DNA from: Litsea cubeba
Taxonomy: Eukaryota; Streptophyta; Magnoliopsida; Laurales; Lauraceae
Reading direction: 5' to 3'
Assembly: GCA_012931725.1 (NCBI GenBank)
Contig: CM022946.1
Span: 61,851,853 to 61,915,852, forward strand
DNA: 64,000 bases
Positions 11,207 through 23,747 of the stretch are shown one piece after another (position 1 is the stretch's first letter; each line of letters starts with the position of its first letter). The notes beneath the pieces were generated by a model. The model searched no databases. It was not told where the DNA came from and worked only from the letters and a program-made list of their open reading frames with translations. The translations under genes were made by a program, and so were the position numbers.

Positions 11207-12221
11207 TCCCCTTCGGTCACCGTTTTTTGGGCGGTTCGAGGTCTTTTCTGATTGTTTTTTCTTTTGTATTTTTCTTGACATTTTCGTACATTTGTTGACC
11301 TAATTTCCCTATGGAAAACTTGACGAGAATCCTTGCATTTTGGAGTGCAAAGTTTCCAATTTTCCGGGAAAGCCGAAGACTTTGTCGCATAGAGTTGCCG
11401 ATTTTTCGTCAAAAGCTGAAACTGGGTCAAACGATGTCGGAATGACCTGAAATTTGAGGTGAAACCTCCTGAGCAATAAATAAGACCAACCATAGGCCTT
11501 TGTTTGAGTTTTGAAGCCGCATGGGGTCCTGTCGCCGGTAGACTTGATTTTATCACGAGGAAGATGTCGCGGCTTGATGTGCAGTCAACCGATGTCCGAT
11601 TGACTTGAGACTTGACAAGGAACCTATTGGAACCATTTTGAGATGATCCACATGCTCTGTTTTGAAAACCATGGTCCCGGGGAGCTTCGCCGCCGAGAGA
11701 CCTGTTTTGGCTTCCGAGAGTCAAAGTCTGGTCAAATGTTGTCGAAATGACTTGAAACTTGACATGTAGACCTTTTGTAAGCATCTTGAAGCCGCCTATG
11801 TGCTCTGTTTGATGAGTGATGGCCTCAGTGGTTCTCGCCGCCGAGAGGCTTGATTTAGCTGTTCGAGGGTTGATGTAGGGTCAAGCGTTGTCGGGTCGAC
11901 TTGGAATTTGACGTGGAGCCTTTTGGATGTATTTTGGGACCATCCACAGGCTCTGGTCAAAGATTTGGTTTCTTCGATTCTATCACCGCTGGGCGCTTCT
12001 GTTTAACTGCCGGAGGAGCGAAGTTAGGCCAAATGATTTTGAAATGGTCCGAAACTTCTTGTGTACTCCTCTCTTGGCTTTCTTGAAGGATCTTGCAGTT
12101 TTTGTTTGATTCTGACAAGATTTGATTTTTTGTGAAGTAGCATTGCCCATTTGTGTTAGGCTGCGACTTCATGTAGCTTTCTTGACATTGAAGAGGCAAA
12201 GTGACATTTTTAATGTCAACA

Positions 12222-13559
12222 CAATGTACATAAAAACTTGTCGAAATTGAAACCACTCATGCGACCTTAAAATATTCAAAAGGTCATAAATCAACCTGAC
12301 ATGGTCAAAACACCACTAATATACCTAATCCATCCCAAAACCCTCCAAAACAAATATTAGACACCTAATCAAGATTAATGAGGCGTTAATCATACTTAGG
12401 CCTTGTTTGGAATCACTTATCTTTTTTCTTCAAGACCATTCAAAATAGACCCACAAAAAAATAGCCATAGAAAAAAGATGCTAGAATCAAAAGAGGTGTT
12501 TGGTAATGCAAGGATCTATGTTAAATAGACTTTTTAATATCAATGGTTGAGAGCTTTTCACATATTTTTTGAGATCCGCAAGGTATTAGGCCATGAAAAC
12601 TTACCCCCTGGCTGTGCTCAGCTTTCCAGAGAGATCAGCGGTTTGGATCTTGTGTTTGAGACCCACATAATTCACAAAATTACATCCAATGGCTCACATT
12701 TTTTGCTCATATCTAGAGATTGGTGATGACCCAACGGGTGAAATTTGGTCTCTTGATCATGTTTGATCTTGTGAACATTTTCAACAGTTTGGATCTTGTT
12801 TAGCACACACGCACATAAATAATAAAAAAATTGAAAAACGTTATTGCTCATGGACAAATATAGTATTGAGAATAACACATGAATGGGTGTTTTTGTTTTG
12901 CAAATATCTCGAAATCCACGAGGTATTAAGTCTTGAAAATTGACTATATAGTCATTTTTTGCCTTCCAAAGAGATCTAACAGTTTTGATCTTGCGTTTGG
13001 GGGCCACGGATCATAGTAAATTGTATCCAATGGTTCACGGTTTTTTGCACATATCTTGAGATTGGTGATTATCCAATGGCTAAAATTTGGTCTCATAGCC
13101 GTGTTTGATCTTGTGAACATCTTCAACGGTTTGGATCATGAATGAAACTCTTTTATTTTGATGAAAAACAAAAAAATGGGCTGGGGCGTTATAATCACTT
13201 TCACCCGCCTCTTCTTTTTTCCCTCTTAGTTCCACATGCAGCCAAAGTTGGGCTGTTGGAAATAGAGACATTACCTCTATTCTCTACACCATCTAGAGGC
13301 ATTATGATGCTGCCAAACGCCTCTATTTTCAAAAACTCTTTCAAATTTAGAGATTTTGACAAATATAGGCAAAAATTAGACCTGCCAAACATGGGCTTAG
13401 ACGGGGTCGGGGTGTTACACATGGACATGGCATATTTTCCATTAAGAATATAAAGAAGATCACATAACAAAGTTTTATGGTTCGAAGCAGACTTACAACA
13501 TAACCAATTAAGGGCTCTAAAAATGGATGATAACTCGACCATGTTTGCGAGCACCTTGT
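12222..13559 (+). repeat. Noncoding DNA with a ~342-bp-period direct repeat
   Basis: Two related blocks, about 12,565-12,800 and 12,903-13,140, share words such as GAGATTGGTGAT, AATTTGGTCTC, TTTGATCTTGTGAACAT and TTTGGATC in the same order (GATTGGTGAT at 12,718 and 13,060). CGGGGTGTTACA near 13,405 resembles an LTR 3' end but has no partner. No gene is visible. Confidence 0.65.
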
Positions 13560-14935
13560 TTGCTTGGAAAATTAAGAATTAATATTTGAAAGTCCAGGAT
13601 ACGAACCCTAGAGGGGGGTTTGAATAGGGTGAGCTTCATTTTAAGCCAATTATGTCAAATCTTAACTTCTTTAAATTAATTAGGCATAATTGATGATAAG
13701 AAAGTAGAGTACGGAAGCTAACACGATAAATCACCACAAAGCATCCACCATAACACAATGATATATTGGTTCTGCCTCAATGCCTACATCCACTACCGGC
13801 TTGTGTTCCTACACCCCACCGGATTTTCCACTGTTTCAATTTATACTTTTCAATAGGCTACGCAATAACCTTTACACTATGCTTTACAAAGCTAAGCAAC
13901 AACCTTTATAATATTTTTTTTTAATAGACTTAGCAATAACCTTTACAAGATGCTTTTCTAGGCTATGCAATAATATTTACAACCCTAAGATTTTATCTCT
14001 AGATGTATCTACAACACACTTGAAGAGATTACAAATTGAGCACAATACAATGCTTCTAAATAGGCGGATATGAAAGTGATAATACAAGACATACATACAC
14101 TCTATCAATGCAAAGATGAATGCTCAATGTGCATGCATGATGTCATCAATCAAATATAAAATGAAAGCTCCAAAATGTATGCCACAGGATTTTAAAATTT
14201 TAAATAAAAAAAGTGTTTGATTGAGGTTGGGATTATAATCACATGTTAAAAACAACTTATATATTACCTATATAGTCTAAGCAAGTTGTGAAGTTTCAAA
14301 ACCAAAATATGTGATGCATGAGATCTTCAATCAAATTTAAAGACGTAGCTCATGAATGTATACTTAAAGCATTTAAAAGTATAAATCACAAAAAGAGATT
14401 TGATTGAAGTAAAATGTACAAATCACATGTAGTTTTAAAACAACTTGAAAAAGATATGATTATGAATGCTAAACAAGTTGTGAGAAATCCCCAAATCTAA
14501 TACATGTGAAGTATTGTTGTGTTGGATCCAAACACAAGATAGATTGAAAGTGATTTTCTTGTAATGGAAAACAACACCCAAAGATTCAACCAAATATATG
14601 AATCATATTACATGTGATTTCAAAGGTGATTGCAAAACATAGCACTCTAGAAGTAAGTCTCCATATCAACCATCCTGCTTTTATCTTATGTTCAATATTT
14701 TCATCAATCTCTCCATCTTTACTAATTATAGTGTTGGAAATAGGGTGGGCCTCTTGGATATGTTTCAAAAACTTTTGACTCACTTGATGCAGGGATCAAC
14801 TATCTAGAAGGCTATAGAACCCAGTCCAAAATCTATGTCCTCAATCTCAGCCATCATGATCAGTAAATACAATCTATCTAGAAGATAGAAACAACAACTA
14901 ATAAGCAACAAATAAATATACAACATCCAAGGAAG
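13560..14935. mobile_element. Decayed LTR-retrotransposon-like noncoding DNA
   Basis: GAACCCTAGAGGGGGG followed by TTTGAATAGGGTG near 13,600 resembles a phrase I associate with plant Copia (SIRE-type) LTRs. At 13,855-13,975 four degenerate units of GCAATAACCTTTACA alternate with AGGCTA(A/T/C)GC. No coding sequence or paired LTR was found. Confidence 0.35.
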
Positions 14936-16163
14936 TAGATTATACCTTTGGAGCTCGGTTGTGCTCTAATGGAGAAGTTGCGTCTTTCTTTGATGACGAA
15001 ACGCTTTTACTAATCAAATCTTTCTTTGATGACGAAACGCTTTTACTAATCAAATAGGGATCTCCAAGATCTCTTGATCTTCCACGCTATGACCTGTATT
15101 AGATTCTCCTTTTTCTCAAGAAGATGGTGGGATCTCCAAGAGAAAACTACTAGGAACTCTAGGGAGGAACTAGAAAGAGAACTAGAAGAGGGAAGAGAGA
15201 AAGAACACGTGCAACTTTTGCACTAGAGAGGGCTGGGCGTGAATCCCTATGTATGGAGCATGCATGGGACATCCAGCCCTCCTCTCCTCTATTTATAGCT
15301 TTTGCAAGCCCCACTTACTAATTTCCATTAGAAGTCTTACTTCCAAAAATTAGTAACTATCTCTTCTTAATTAAAACAGAAGTCTTACTTCCATTAATTA
15401 ATTAGTAACTTACCATATCATAATTAGAAGTCTCACTTCAAATATGATTAGTAACTTTCCAATTACTTTCCAATTAAAATAGAAGTCTCACTTCTACTAA
15501 AATTAGTAAGTCTACTATTACCACTATTAGAAGTCTCACTTCAAATAGAAATAGTAACTTTCCTTTTTAGAGTTCAACTAGAATTAGATACTTTCTAATA
15601 ATTGGGCTAGCGTGGGGACCACTAGGGATTCCTTAGAAAGCTGGCTCCAACTGTGACACGCGACCCCACATCTCATGTGTAATTCGGGTCCACAGTTAAT
15701 TGCAAATAACTCCACTATATAAATGTAATTGAGCTCTAGTATTAGGAATATTACATAGAAGACCCTAAACTTCCACATTACCACAAGTAGACCCCTCTAT
15801 CAATATCCATGGATCAATTGGACCTGTCTTCCAAACTAGATCCATATCTTATTATCCTTGAGACCCAATTAATTATAATGATCATAGGTACCTTTCCAAT
15901 TAACTCTTAATCGGAATGGGTGCGTACTTACCAATGATAAATCCATTAATTGGCATAAGGGGATATTAGAGATAGATTCCATCTTGACCATTGAATGTTC
16001 CCACAGCTCTAATACCACGTACCCAAATCACCGAGGTGTTGACCTACAATTGGCCTCACTCATTGGTGACTCAAAGCAAATGAATAGATAGAAACTTGAG
16101 TTCATTAATGTCTCAGGATTGGGAGCCTATTGTTAGGGAATTATGAGAGCAGACCTTAAAGTA
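14936..16163 (-). mobile_element. LTR-like noncoding segment, left of the L1 insertion
   Basis: A tandem duplication with a unit of about 36 bp containing CTTTGATGACGAAACGC sits at 14,986-15,056. At 15,325-15,560 the motif AGAAGTCT(C/T)ACTTC recurs about six times next to TTAGTAACT. A minus-strand TATAAATAGAGGAG (around 15,285-15,300) could be an LTR promoter. The L1 element interrupts this DNA, which resumes at 19,968. It is probably the LTR or leader of an unidentified retrotransposon; no coding part is seen. Confidence 0.4.
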
Positions 16164-16173
16164 AAGACAATGA
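16164..16173 (+). repeat. Left target-site duplication of the L1 LINE
   Basis: AAAGACAATG is repeated at the right end (19,958-19,967), immediately after or overlapping the poly(A) tail. Confidence 0.85.
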
Positions 16174-19100
16174 CCTTCTCGCCTAAACACAGACTTCCAA
16201 CAGATGCTGCTAGCCTCGGGCCTGCAAGACATGGGCTTCTCTGGAAACAAGTTCACATGGTCTAACAATCGCAGAGGCACAAGCTATGTTGCAGCAAGAC
16301 TAGACAGGGCCCTATGCAACCACCAATGGACAGCCATCTCGTCTGATCCACTGCTCTCCCACCTGCCAAAGGTCTCTTCTGATCATTGCCCTCTGCTTCT
16401 CTCTCACAGTCAGAGCCCCTCTCCTTCAAATGCCCCCTTTAAATTTGAAGCTATGTGGACGCTCCACCCGGAATTCAATAGTCTTGTAGCGGGAAACTGG
16501 AAGCCAGACATAGAGGGTCATCCCCAATATGTGCTAGCCCAAAATCTGAAAGCAATGAAGCAGGTTTTCAAAGTATGGAACAAGACAGTCTTCGGAGACA
16601 TCAGACTCAAGACTCAAGAGGCGGAAAGGAATGTGCAGGAAATCCAAGTAAGGCTGGATTCTGGTCCAACCGATTCTCTTCACCAGGCTCTTTCGGAGGC
16701 CAAATCTACTCTTCACAATTGGCTCCAAATTACAGACCTCCACTGGCGCCAAAAATCAAAAGTGAGATGGCTGAAAGAGGGAGACAGAAACACAGCCTTT
16801 TTTCATGCCTATGCAAAATCTCGTGGGGCAGTTAACAGAATTGACAAAATCCAATCCAATGGTAATTGGATAGAGGACCCAACCCAAATCCAGCAATTGG
16901 CAGTCGATCACTTCACAGGACTAGCTCAGTCAAGTCACCCTGATCCTGATGAGAGCCTTTTTGATTTAGAGAGCAACAAAGTCTCCTCTGATATGAACCT
17001 CCACCTGACAAGAATTCCGGATGAAGAAGAAATTAAGAGGGCTGTTTTTGATTTGAAGGCGGATAGCTCCCCAGGGCCAGATGGCTTCCCTGGTTCCTTC
17101 TTCACTGCCACTTGGCCGATCACAGGAGGGACAATTATCAGAGCAGTGAAACACTTCTTCTCTTCTGGCAATCTATACAAAGCTTCCAATGCTTACTTTC
17201 TGGCTCTGATTCCTAAATCAACTTCGCCAGTCTCCTTTACTGATTATAGGCCAATTAGTCTTCTCAACTTCTCCTACAAAATCATGTCCAAATCTTAGCT
17301 TCCAGATTGTCTCTCATCCTCCCCTCTTTAATCTCTCAAAACCAAGCAGCTTTTGTAAAAGGAAGATCAATCCATCAACATATTGCCTTAGCTCATGAGC
17401 TCTTCCAATACCTCCGCTTGAAGACTAGAGGTGGGTCTCTTTGTATGCAGCTAGACATATCAAAAGCCTTTGATAAGTTAAGTTGGGCCTTCCTCTTTAA
17501 AGCTCTAGCCTTCTTTGGGTTCTCCAATAGCTGGATTAATCTTGTAAAAGCCTGTGTCTGCTCTGGGAAAGGCTCTGTCCTAATTAACAGAGTGCCTTAT
17601 GGCTTTTTTAACTCCAATTGTGGTCTTAGACAAGGGGACCCCCTATCCCCTTACCTCTTTATATTAGCAGAGGAAATTCTCAGCCTTAACATTCACAAAT
17701 TGGTTTCCTCTAGGCTGGTTCTCCCCCTTTCCTCAGTGCCAAAGACCCCCTGCCATCTCTTCTATGCTGATGATATTCTGCTCTTCTTGAAAGGCAACAA
17801 GAAAGGCCTGATGGCTCTTAAACAACTCCTAGGAAAGTATCAATTCAGCTCGGGGCAACACATCAATGTGGCAAAAAGTAAACTTTTCTTAGGCAAGAGT
17901 AGCCTGTTGACTAAAAGACAGATCCTCTCCATCACTAACCTTCAGGATCATCCTCTGTCTTCTTCTTACCTCGGAGCTCCCCTGATTATAGGAACGCCGA
18001 AAAGACAACACCTTCACTCTATGGTGGATAGGTTCCTCTCCAAGCTAGTCGGGTGGAAGTCCAGGCTACTTTCTTTTGCAGGTCGAACTATCCTGATTAG
18101 GCATGTGCTGGGCAGTTTACCCACTCACATTGCAATGGTCTTCCCTCTCCCGAAGTATGTTACAAACCACTTAGAAAGTATAATGAGGAATTTCTTATGG
18201 TCGGGTGCAGCTTCTGGATCCAAGAGGAGTCAGATCCGCTGGGACTTGGTGTGTCTTCCAACCCTTGAGGGTGGTCTGGGTATCAGGAGAATTCATGATC
18301 ACAACGGAGCTTCCTTTGTCAAGCTAGCATGGACAGCTGCTACATCAGTTTCTCTTTGGGCTGACTGGATGAAAGGGAGGTACTTCCCCAGGGTAACCTT
18401 ATGGAGCTCGGCCACAACTAAATCTGGTTCCTGTGTCTGGCGCAAAATCAGGAAGGCAGCCCACATCATTCAAGAAGGCAGCAAATGGATCATAGGGAAA
18501 GGAAACTTGGCAGACGTTTGGTTTGACTCTTGGTCTTCAGAGACAAGCCTGGCAGAACAGTTCCCCTCCTTCTCCTTTCCCCCTCATCAGACAGTCAGCA
18601 CTCCATGGGATGGATCAGCCTGGAACTTGCCTTCAGGCCTTCAAACAGAGGTGGAAGATGCTTTAAAGAGTGCCGTCCAGTCTATCTCAATAGACCCTGC
18701 AAAAGATGACTCCATCTATTGGAAAAGCCACCCAGGGAAAGACCTCTCTCTCAAAGAAGCTTGGCAGTTAATTAGACACTCTCAGCCCCACAAAATCTGG
18801 GCTCCCCTGGTTTGGAACCACCTCATTAGTCCGAGAGTGTCCTTCTTTGCCTGGCGTCTGATGCATTGCAAAACTCCTACAAATGACCGGGCTCAAGCCA
18901 CAGGAATCAGTCTAGCTTCCAGGTGTTGTCTCTGCAACCAGAGTGTTGAAACAGCGCTTCACCTCTTCTTCCTCTGTCCCTTCGCCTCTGGCCAATGGAG
19001 ATGGATTCTTCAAGCAGCAGGTGTAAATAGTGCAGCCCCTAGTTCTCCTTCAGCAATTTGGCAGAGACTCTCATCTAGCTGTGACAGGATAGCAAGGCTT

Positions 19101-19307
19101 GGAATCTCCTCCATCTTCTTCTCCACTACTTATGTTATTTGGAAATGTAGAAATGACCAAATTCACAGGAATTTAAGAGCCTCTCAGACGAAGGTCAAGA
19201 CTCTTCTGAAAGAGATTCTCTCCTCCTCTCTCAGTTCAATCATCAAACCTTTTTCTGGCAAGACTCTTCAGCTGTTTATACATTTTTTGTCTAACAACAA
19301 CTTTTGA
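16174..19307 (+). pseudogene. L1 ORF2 protein: endonuclease end, reverse transcriptase, C-terminal zinc-binding region
   Basis: The first part (to 17,298) holds the end of the endonuclease domain (GFSGNKFTWSNNRRG, ARLDRALCN, SDHCPLLL) and the start of the reverse transcriptase (PGPDGFPGSFF, ALIPK, DYRPISLLN). After a one-base deletion in an A-run at about 17,291-17,294, the frame resumes around 17,297 and stays open for about 670 codons. It shows LDISKAFDKLSW, GLRQGDPLSPYLFILAEEI, the catalytic YADD (FYADDILLF) and a zf-RVT-like end (KEAWQLI, WRLMHCKTPTNDRA, CCLCNQSVETALHLFFLCPF). The enzyme copies element RNA at nicked chromosomal DNA. With the frameshift and missing 5' end it is not functional, although most of the frame is well preserved. 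Confidence 0.9.
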
Positions 19308-19957
19308 CAATAGTTCATCTCCTAGCCTCTCTATTCCTCCTCTTGGATTCCCTGTGCCTGCTATATGGATCTGTTTATAAGCTTAGAGGACTGCTTCCTT
19401 CATGCTCAGAGGTTTTTTCCTTGCTAGAGTCGACTGCTGGAGGCGCTCATTCCTGCTCAACTCATTGGTTCCTCAGTCCGGCCTGGGTTTAGTATGAGCT
19501 CCTGGCTCCCGAGCTATTTCTGCATCTCCAGGATATTCAGCAAGGTTGGTCGAGACACAGCTCTGTGCCTAGCTCTCTCTCATTCCTGATAAGTTGGTTG
19601 CTGGTTTCCCTCCCTGTTTAATGCTGGGAGCATGTTTTCCCAATTTGGTAGCCCCCCTTCTTAGAAGACTGAGCTTCTGCTGCTGCCTGTTTCTCTGTTG
19701 CAAGTTCCTTTTCAGTGTCCTCAGTAGGTCGATGGCTCCAAGCTCTCTTCTCTTGGGTGAAGTTCGGTCACCTCAGTTCGGCGATCTGCAGCTCCTCCTG
19801 TCTCTGCTGCCTTTTCCCTGTTTTGTAGGTTCCTATGTAATTATCAGTGTGGGTTGGGTTTTTGGGCTGTTTCTGTCTTGTGCAGTCTTTTGTATTTTTG
19901 GGGGCTTCTTGCCCTTCTCTCTTCTTTCAATACAAATTAACCATTCAGCAAAAAAAA
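16174..19957 (+). mobile_element. 5'-truncated L1-type LINE
   Basis: The element starts directly after the target duplication, already inside the endonuclease reading frame, and ends in a short poly(A) run at about 19,950-19,960. The ORF1 protein and most of the endonuclease are missing, the usual result of incomplete reverse transcription. The 3' untranslated part (about 19,308-19,950) is T-rich and noncoding. The single frameshift and perfect target duplication suggest a fairly recent insertion. Confidence 0.9.
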
Positions 19958-19967
19958 AAAGACAATG
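19958..19967 (+). repeat. Right target-site duplication of the L1 LINE
   Basis: AAAGACAATG, identical to 16,164-16,173. Its first A residues merge with the poly(A) tail. Confidence 0.85.
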
Positions 19968-20836
19968 TTTATAAGGTGCTTCTCATGGTCCTTCAATACA
20001 TCCAATGTACCAGCACTATGATCCAAAATCTTCCATTCTGATGATCGAGACAAATCACACTATCTCATAGTGATCAAAGTACTGCAACCTTGTCAGTATG
20101 AGATGTCCAGTCTCATCACTGGTTCTGATAATATTTAAGTATAAGATTTGCCACACATGTCTCCCGTATGTGGATCTCATCCATACACATGTGTTACATT
20201 TAATATACTTGTGGACTCCGGTTCATCTCATGAACCATCATGTCATTCGTATTAGTTATGTGCAAGTGTATAATAAATTACCATTCATCTTATGAAAAGT
20301 AAGCATGAATATATGAATAAATAAAGAATTTAATCAATTTATTATATCATCTACTGGATTGAGTCCATAAAACTAACAAAACCAAGGTAACGGAAAGACT
20401 AACAAAGGTAATTGGGCCCTTAGGCAAAATTTAATAGCTTTTCACTTTAGTGATTTTGATTTAATACTATGGTGGGCAATTATCAATTTTGTTTTTCTTT
20501 TTCTTTTTTGCTAAGCTGGGCTACTTGTGAGAAGCAATACTTTTAAACTAGAAGACCTAGGATCAATCCGTGGGCATGTGTGTGAAAGTGCCAAAACCTC
20601 TCAACCCTGTGTGTGTTGGCAAACCACCATAGTTAATTTCTCAGGGGACATTGCTACAAAGGTCCAAGAAGAGCACCCACCGGGATTTCTCACTCGTGCA
20701 TGCTGTTGACATGCATGGGCTTAGAAATTAATTAAAGATGCGAAGCCCGTTGTGAATTGCTTGGATTAATTACAAAGAGGATGCAAAGAGGATGATGGAG
20801 AGAGTATACATTGGAGAGGGAGAAAGAGGTGAATGC
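19968..20836. mobile_element. LTR-like noncoding segment, right of the L1 insertion
   Basis: Continues the segment interrupted at 16,163. The stretch to about 20,380 reads like antisense leader or LTR sequence of a plant retrotransposon. No reading frame of note and no paired LTR were found. The remainder to 20,836 shows nothing recognisable. Confidence 0.35.
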
Positions 20837-21444
20837 GAGGGCCTGTTTGGCATCATTCTCGTGTTGTTCCTAGTTTTGTACTCAGATCAGGTTGTGCTGA
20901 GATCGGGTTGTGCCAAGACTATACTCTTCAGATCTTGTTTGGCAACATTATATTAAATTATTCTGTTGAGAATATGTTGTCCATAACTTGTTTTGTAACA
21001 TTATAAAAGATTTGCTCCAAAGAACGGAAGCAAGAGAATTATAGGATTTATAATGTGAGACCCAAGTTTTATTATTAGCAGCACTCTATTATTTTCGTAT
21101 ATGGGACCATGTGACCCACCTTTAAGAATTACAAAGTGGGGCCACCTTCTTTGGGATTGTGAGTATGGGGCCCACCATTAGGATAAGTGAGAGGATTTGA
21201 AATCTTTTTAAATGACTGACCTATTTAAAAGGTAAGAGATAAGTAGGAATCAACTGTGCCAGAAAGTTGTTTCTTAATTTTTTTTTGTTCCAACTTTCTT
21301 CTGCCAGCGGGTTAAGATCCTAGGATTCCTTTCCGTGAGACCAAAATTGGGAACAATAAGTTAAACTAACCAAACATGTTTTTCATAGCCGCATCTCATC
21401 TGAACACGGGAACATCTGAATGGCACGATGCCAAAAACACCCTC
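20837..21444. mobile_element. Possible MITE with imperfect terminal inverted repeats
   Basis: The left end GAGGGCCTGTTTGGCATCAT faces the right end ATGCCAAAAACACCCTC, giving an imperfect inverted pair of about 17-20 bp around ~600 bp of noncoding DNA. No convincing target duplication is seen, so the superfamily and exact ends are uncertain. Confidence 0.35.
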
Positions 21445-22575
21445 ATTCTCTACTCGGAACAACTTTCAGTTATGAAAAGTAGTTGGGTACTCGTGTGGGT
21501 TCTCCCTAAGACTTAGAAAAGTTGGGAACTCCACTGTGTGGCTCACCTATTAAAATTTTGATATAGTCAAAATAAATGCCTTCTCAATAAAGAGTGTATC
21601 CCCAAATATTAATCCAACATGACATGTTTGTACATCTTGGATACTTGGTCCCAATTTAGATACCTAAGGCCCACGCAAGCTCAGATTGCATTTCCACGTT
21701 GGCCAATATATGGGTGGGAGCACAAAGTCAGGCCCATTTATGTGCCATGATAGTTATGGGCCAAACGAGTGACCTACCCGACCCGCTCAAATCTGGAGCG
21801 GGTTCAGTCATTTCTTCTTCACGTGTGGCAATGGGATTAAATAAAAATGCAACAGAAGGGTTTTTTTTAAGGAGAAATTAGCGAAAGGTCCCTATAAGTC
21901 TATGTTTCCAGCCTCCAGTCCAAGGAAAAACTTTTTAAGGTCTTTGGTCCATTCAGCTAGACTTTTTCCAGCCTTAGGTCCTTGTGCACACATGTTTTCA
22001 TTTTTTAAGACAAAAATGCCCCTGTAACTGTTTGCCGTCGGACGCAAGGCATAAAGTAGGAAGAGTAGCGAGAGAGGGGACCAGTCACCAGTCCAGGCAA
22101 GCGCTGCCGACGTCACGGCACGTAATGCCTGTGCAGGCCCACATGTAGAAAGGGCAAACCCGGGACCACCAACTATCGGCAAAACACAGTCCATCATTTA
22201 GATTATTCCAATATCTGAGTTTACCGATTACTAGATCCATCGCCTCACGAATTTATGGCGAGTGGAAGCCTAATAGCAGAATGGTTCATGACACCAGTCG
22301 AAGATTCAGATTAAAGTTGCTTATCTTTTTTTTACTGACTGTAGCAAACCTCGATTATTGGGCTTAATGTCGACTCTTTCTGTCTTTTACCGGTGAGATT
22401 GAGATCCATCCTCATCCTCATCCCTCTTCACATATCTTATTGCTTACTTCTTCTTGTGCTCTTGATCTATTCAAGTTGCAGAGAGAAAAAGAAAAGGAAG
22501 ACGAACGAGAGAACATGGCGCTACAGGTAGTAGAAGACAAATTTATTTTAGAATTCAGATAAATAGTAAAAAACA
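21445..22575. other. Intergenic DNA without recognisable features
   Basis: No reading frame with protein-like character, paired repeat or RNA gene was found in this stretch. Confidence 0.4.
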
Positions 22576-22800
22576 GTCAGATAGATTTGGCGAAAATTCA
22601 GATAAATTTGTCCAGAACTCAGATAAATTTGACGAAAATTCAGATAAATTTGTCCAGAACTCAGATAAATTTGACGAAAATTCAGATAAATTTCACAAAA
22701 ACTCAGATAAATTTATCAAAAACTCAGATAAATTTGTTAGAAACTCAGATTTATTTGCCAAAAATGAAGATAAATTTATCAAAAACTTAGATAAACTTAC
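22576..22800 (+). repeat. 21-bp minisatellite, about 11 units, open on the plus strand
   Basis: The unit is CAGATAAATTTGNCNANAACT. Because 21 is a multiple of three, the plus strand stays open (22,587-22,790) and reads as repeats of TQINL(S/T)K. Neighbouring units alternate between two subtypes (GTCCAGAACT and GACGAAAATT), which suggests higher-order duplication of a 42-bp pair. The peptide has no recognisable family and is probably incidental. Confidence 0.85.
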
Positions 22801-23747
22801 AAAAATCAACCTCCGGCGATGGGAATAGTTAATGTCCGGTAATGAACGATGACAAACAACGGTAGGAGCGGCTGCAAATCACAACCCCAATGAATCACAC
22901 CTCCATCATCACCACAAATTAACAAAAACCAACGAAGAAGAAGATGAATTAATTTGAAAAAACCCTCAGTTTTAATTAACCCCACAAAACCAGAAGAAGA
23001 AAAAAAAAGAAAAGGAAGACAAAGGAGAAGTTGCATAGAGAGAGATGGGTGGTAACGGAAAAACCAGGTGGAAGATCTCTTTTCATATTCTACCTACTAA
23101 AAACCAGGTCCTCAGATAAATTTGATACGAGGACTAGGATATAGGCTGGGCTTTCGTAGCTAGTTAGGTTAGAACCAACCCGCACCAAACCCAACCTCCT
23201 CCTTCTTCTTCGTCATGTTCTGCTCCAACTTCAACAGTCAACGGAACCCATCACCTCTGACTCTAAAACCCTCCCCTACTCCCATGCCATGCCTCTGACG
23301 CTCTCCTCCTCCTCCTCCTTCCGCCAAAAAATGACCTCCTCCACCGATATCTTGTCGGCGGTAGTGGACTCGATCACCCACTCCCTGTCTGAGTGTAACT
23401 CATGGTCACTCATCTTACAAATGCTTCACATGTTAAATAAATTGTTACTTGCATGTAGTTTACAAAGATCCAAATGTCACCCGCTCCCTGTTACATCTCT
23501 CCAGGAGCGCATGATAGCAATAGGCACGTGGCTCGCACTCCTCGACTCTGCTTCGTTTCAAACCCGGATCTTTGCAGCAAGAAGACAATTTAGAGAGGGG
23601 TAAATTGGTCTTTTCAGGTACCCATAAGTGTGAGAGGGACCTTTGACTGCAAGACTTTTTTTTGTGGACTGTTAGCAACAAGGTTATATTATGAGGGACC
23701 TCCGACCAAAAGCCCCTTTTTTTTCCCTCGTTTCATCTCCCTCAAAA
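22801..23747. other. Region upstream of the PPR gene
   Basis: Includes a short Ser-rich open frame (23,289-23,603) of no known family. The sequence just before 23,748 is T/C-rich, as in plant 5' untranslated regions. No clear TATA box was identified. Confidence 0.35.

Larger units (their letters stand above)
9638..12221 (-). mobile_element. Tat/Ogre-like LTR, copy B (5' LTR of the minus-strand element)
   Basis: Runs from TGATGGAC (9638) to TGTCAACA (12,221) on the plus strand; the element reads leftward. It is collinear with copies A and C, lacks the hAT insertion, and carries the TATA box, the 19-bp repeat, the U3 units and the palindromic cluster. The five bases outside copy A (CCGCT, 5066-5070) and outside copy B (CAATG, 12,222-12,226) do not match, so there is no target duplication around the pair. 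No clear primer-binding site is seen next to 9638. Confidence 0.85.

Noticed and set aside
10981..11784. 267-codon minus-strand open frame in LTR copy B
   Set aside because: It lies wholly inside the LTR U3, is broken in copies A and C, and repeats the tandem-unit phrases; it is not a gene.
23289..23603. 104-codon Ser-rich frame upstream of the PPR gene
   Set aside because: Composition is driven by CTC repeats and there is no family match or continuation.
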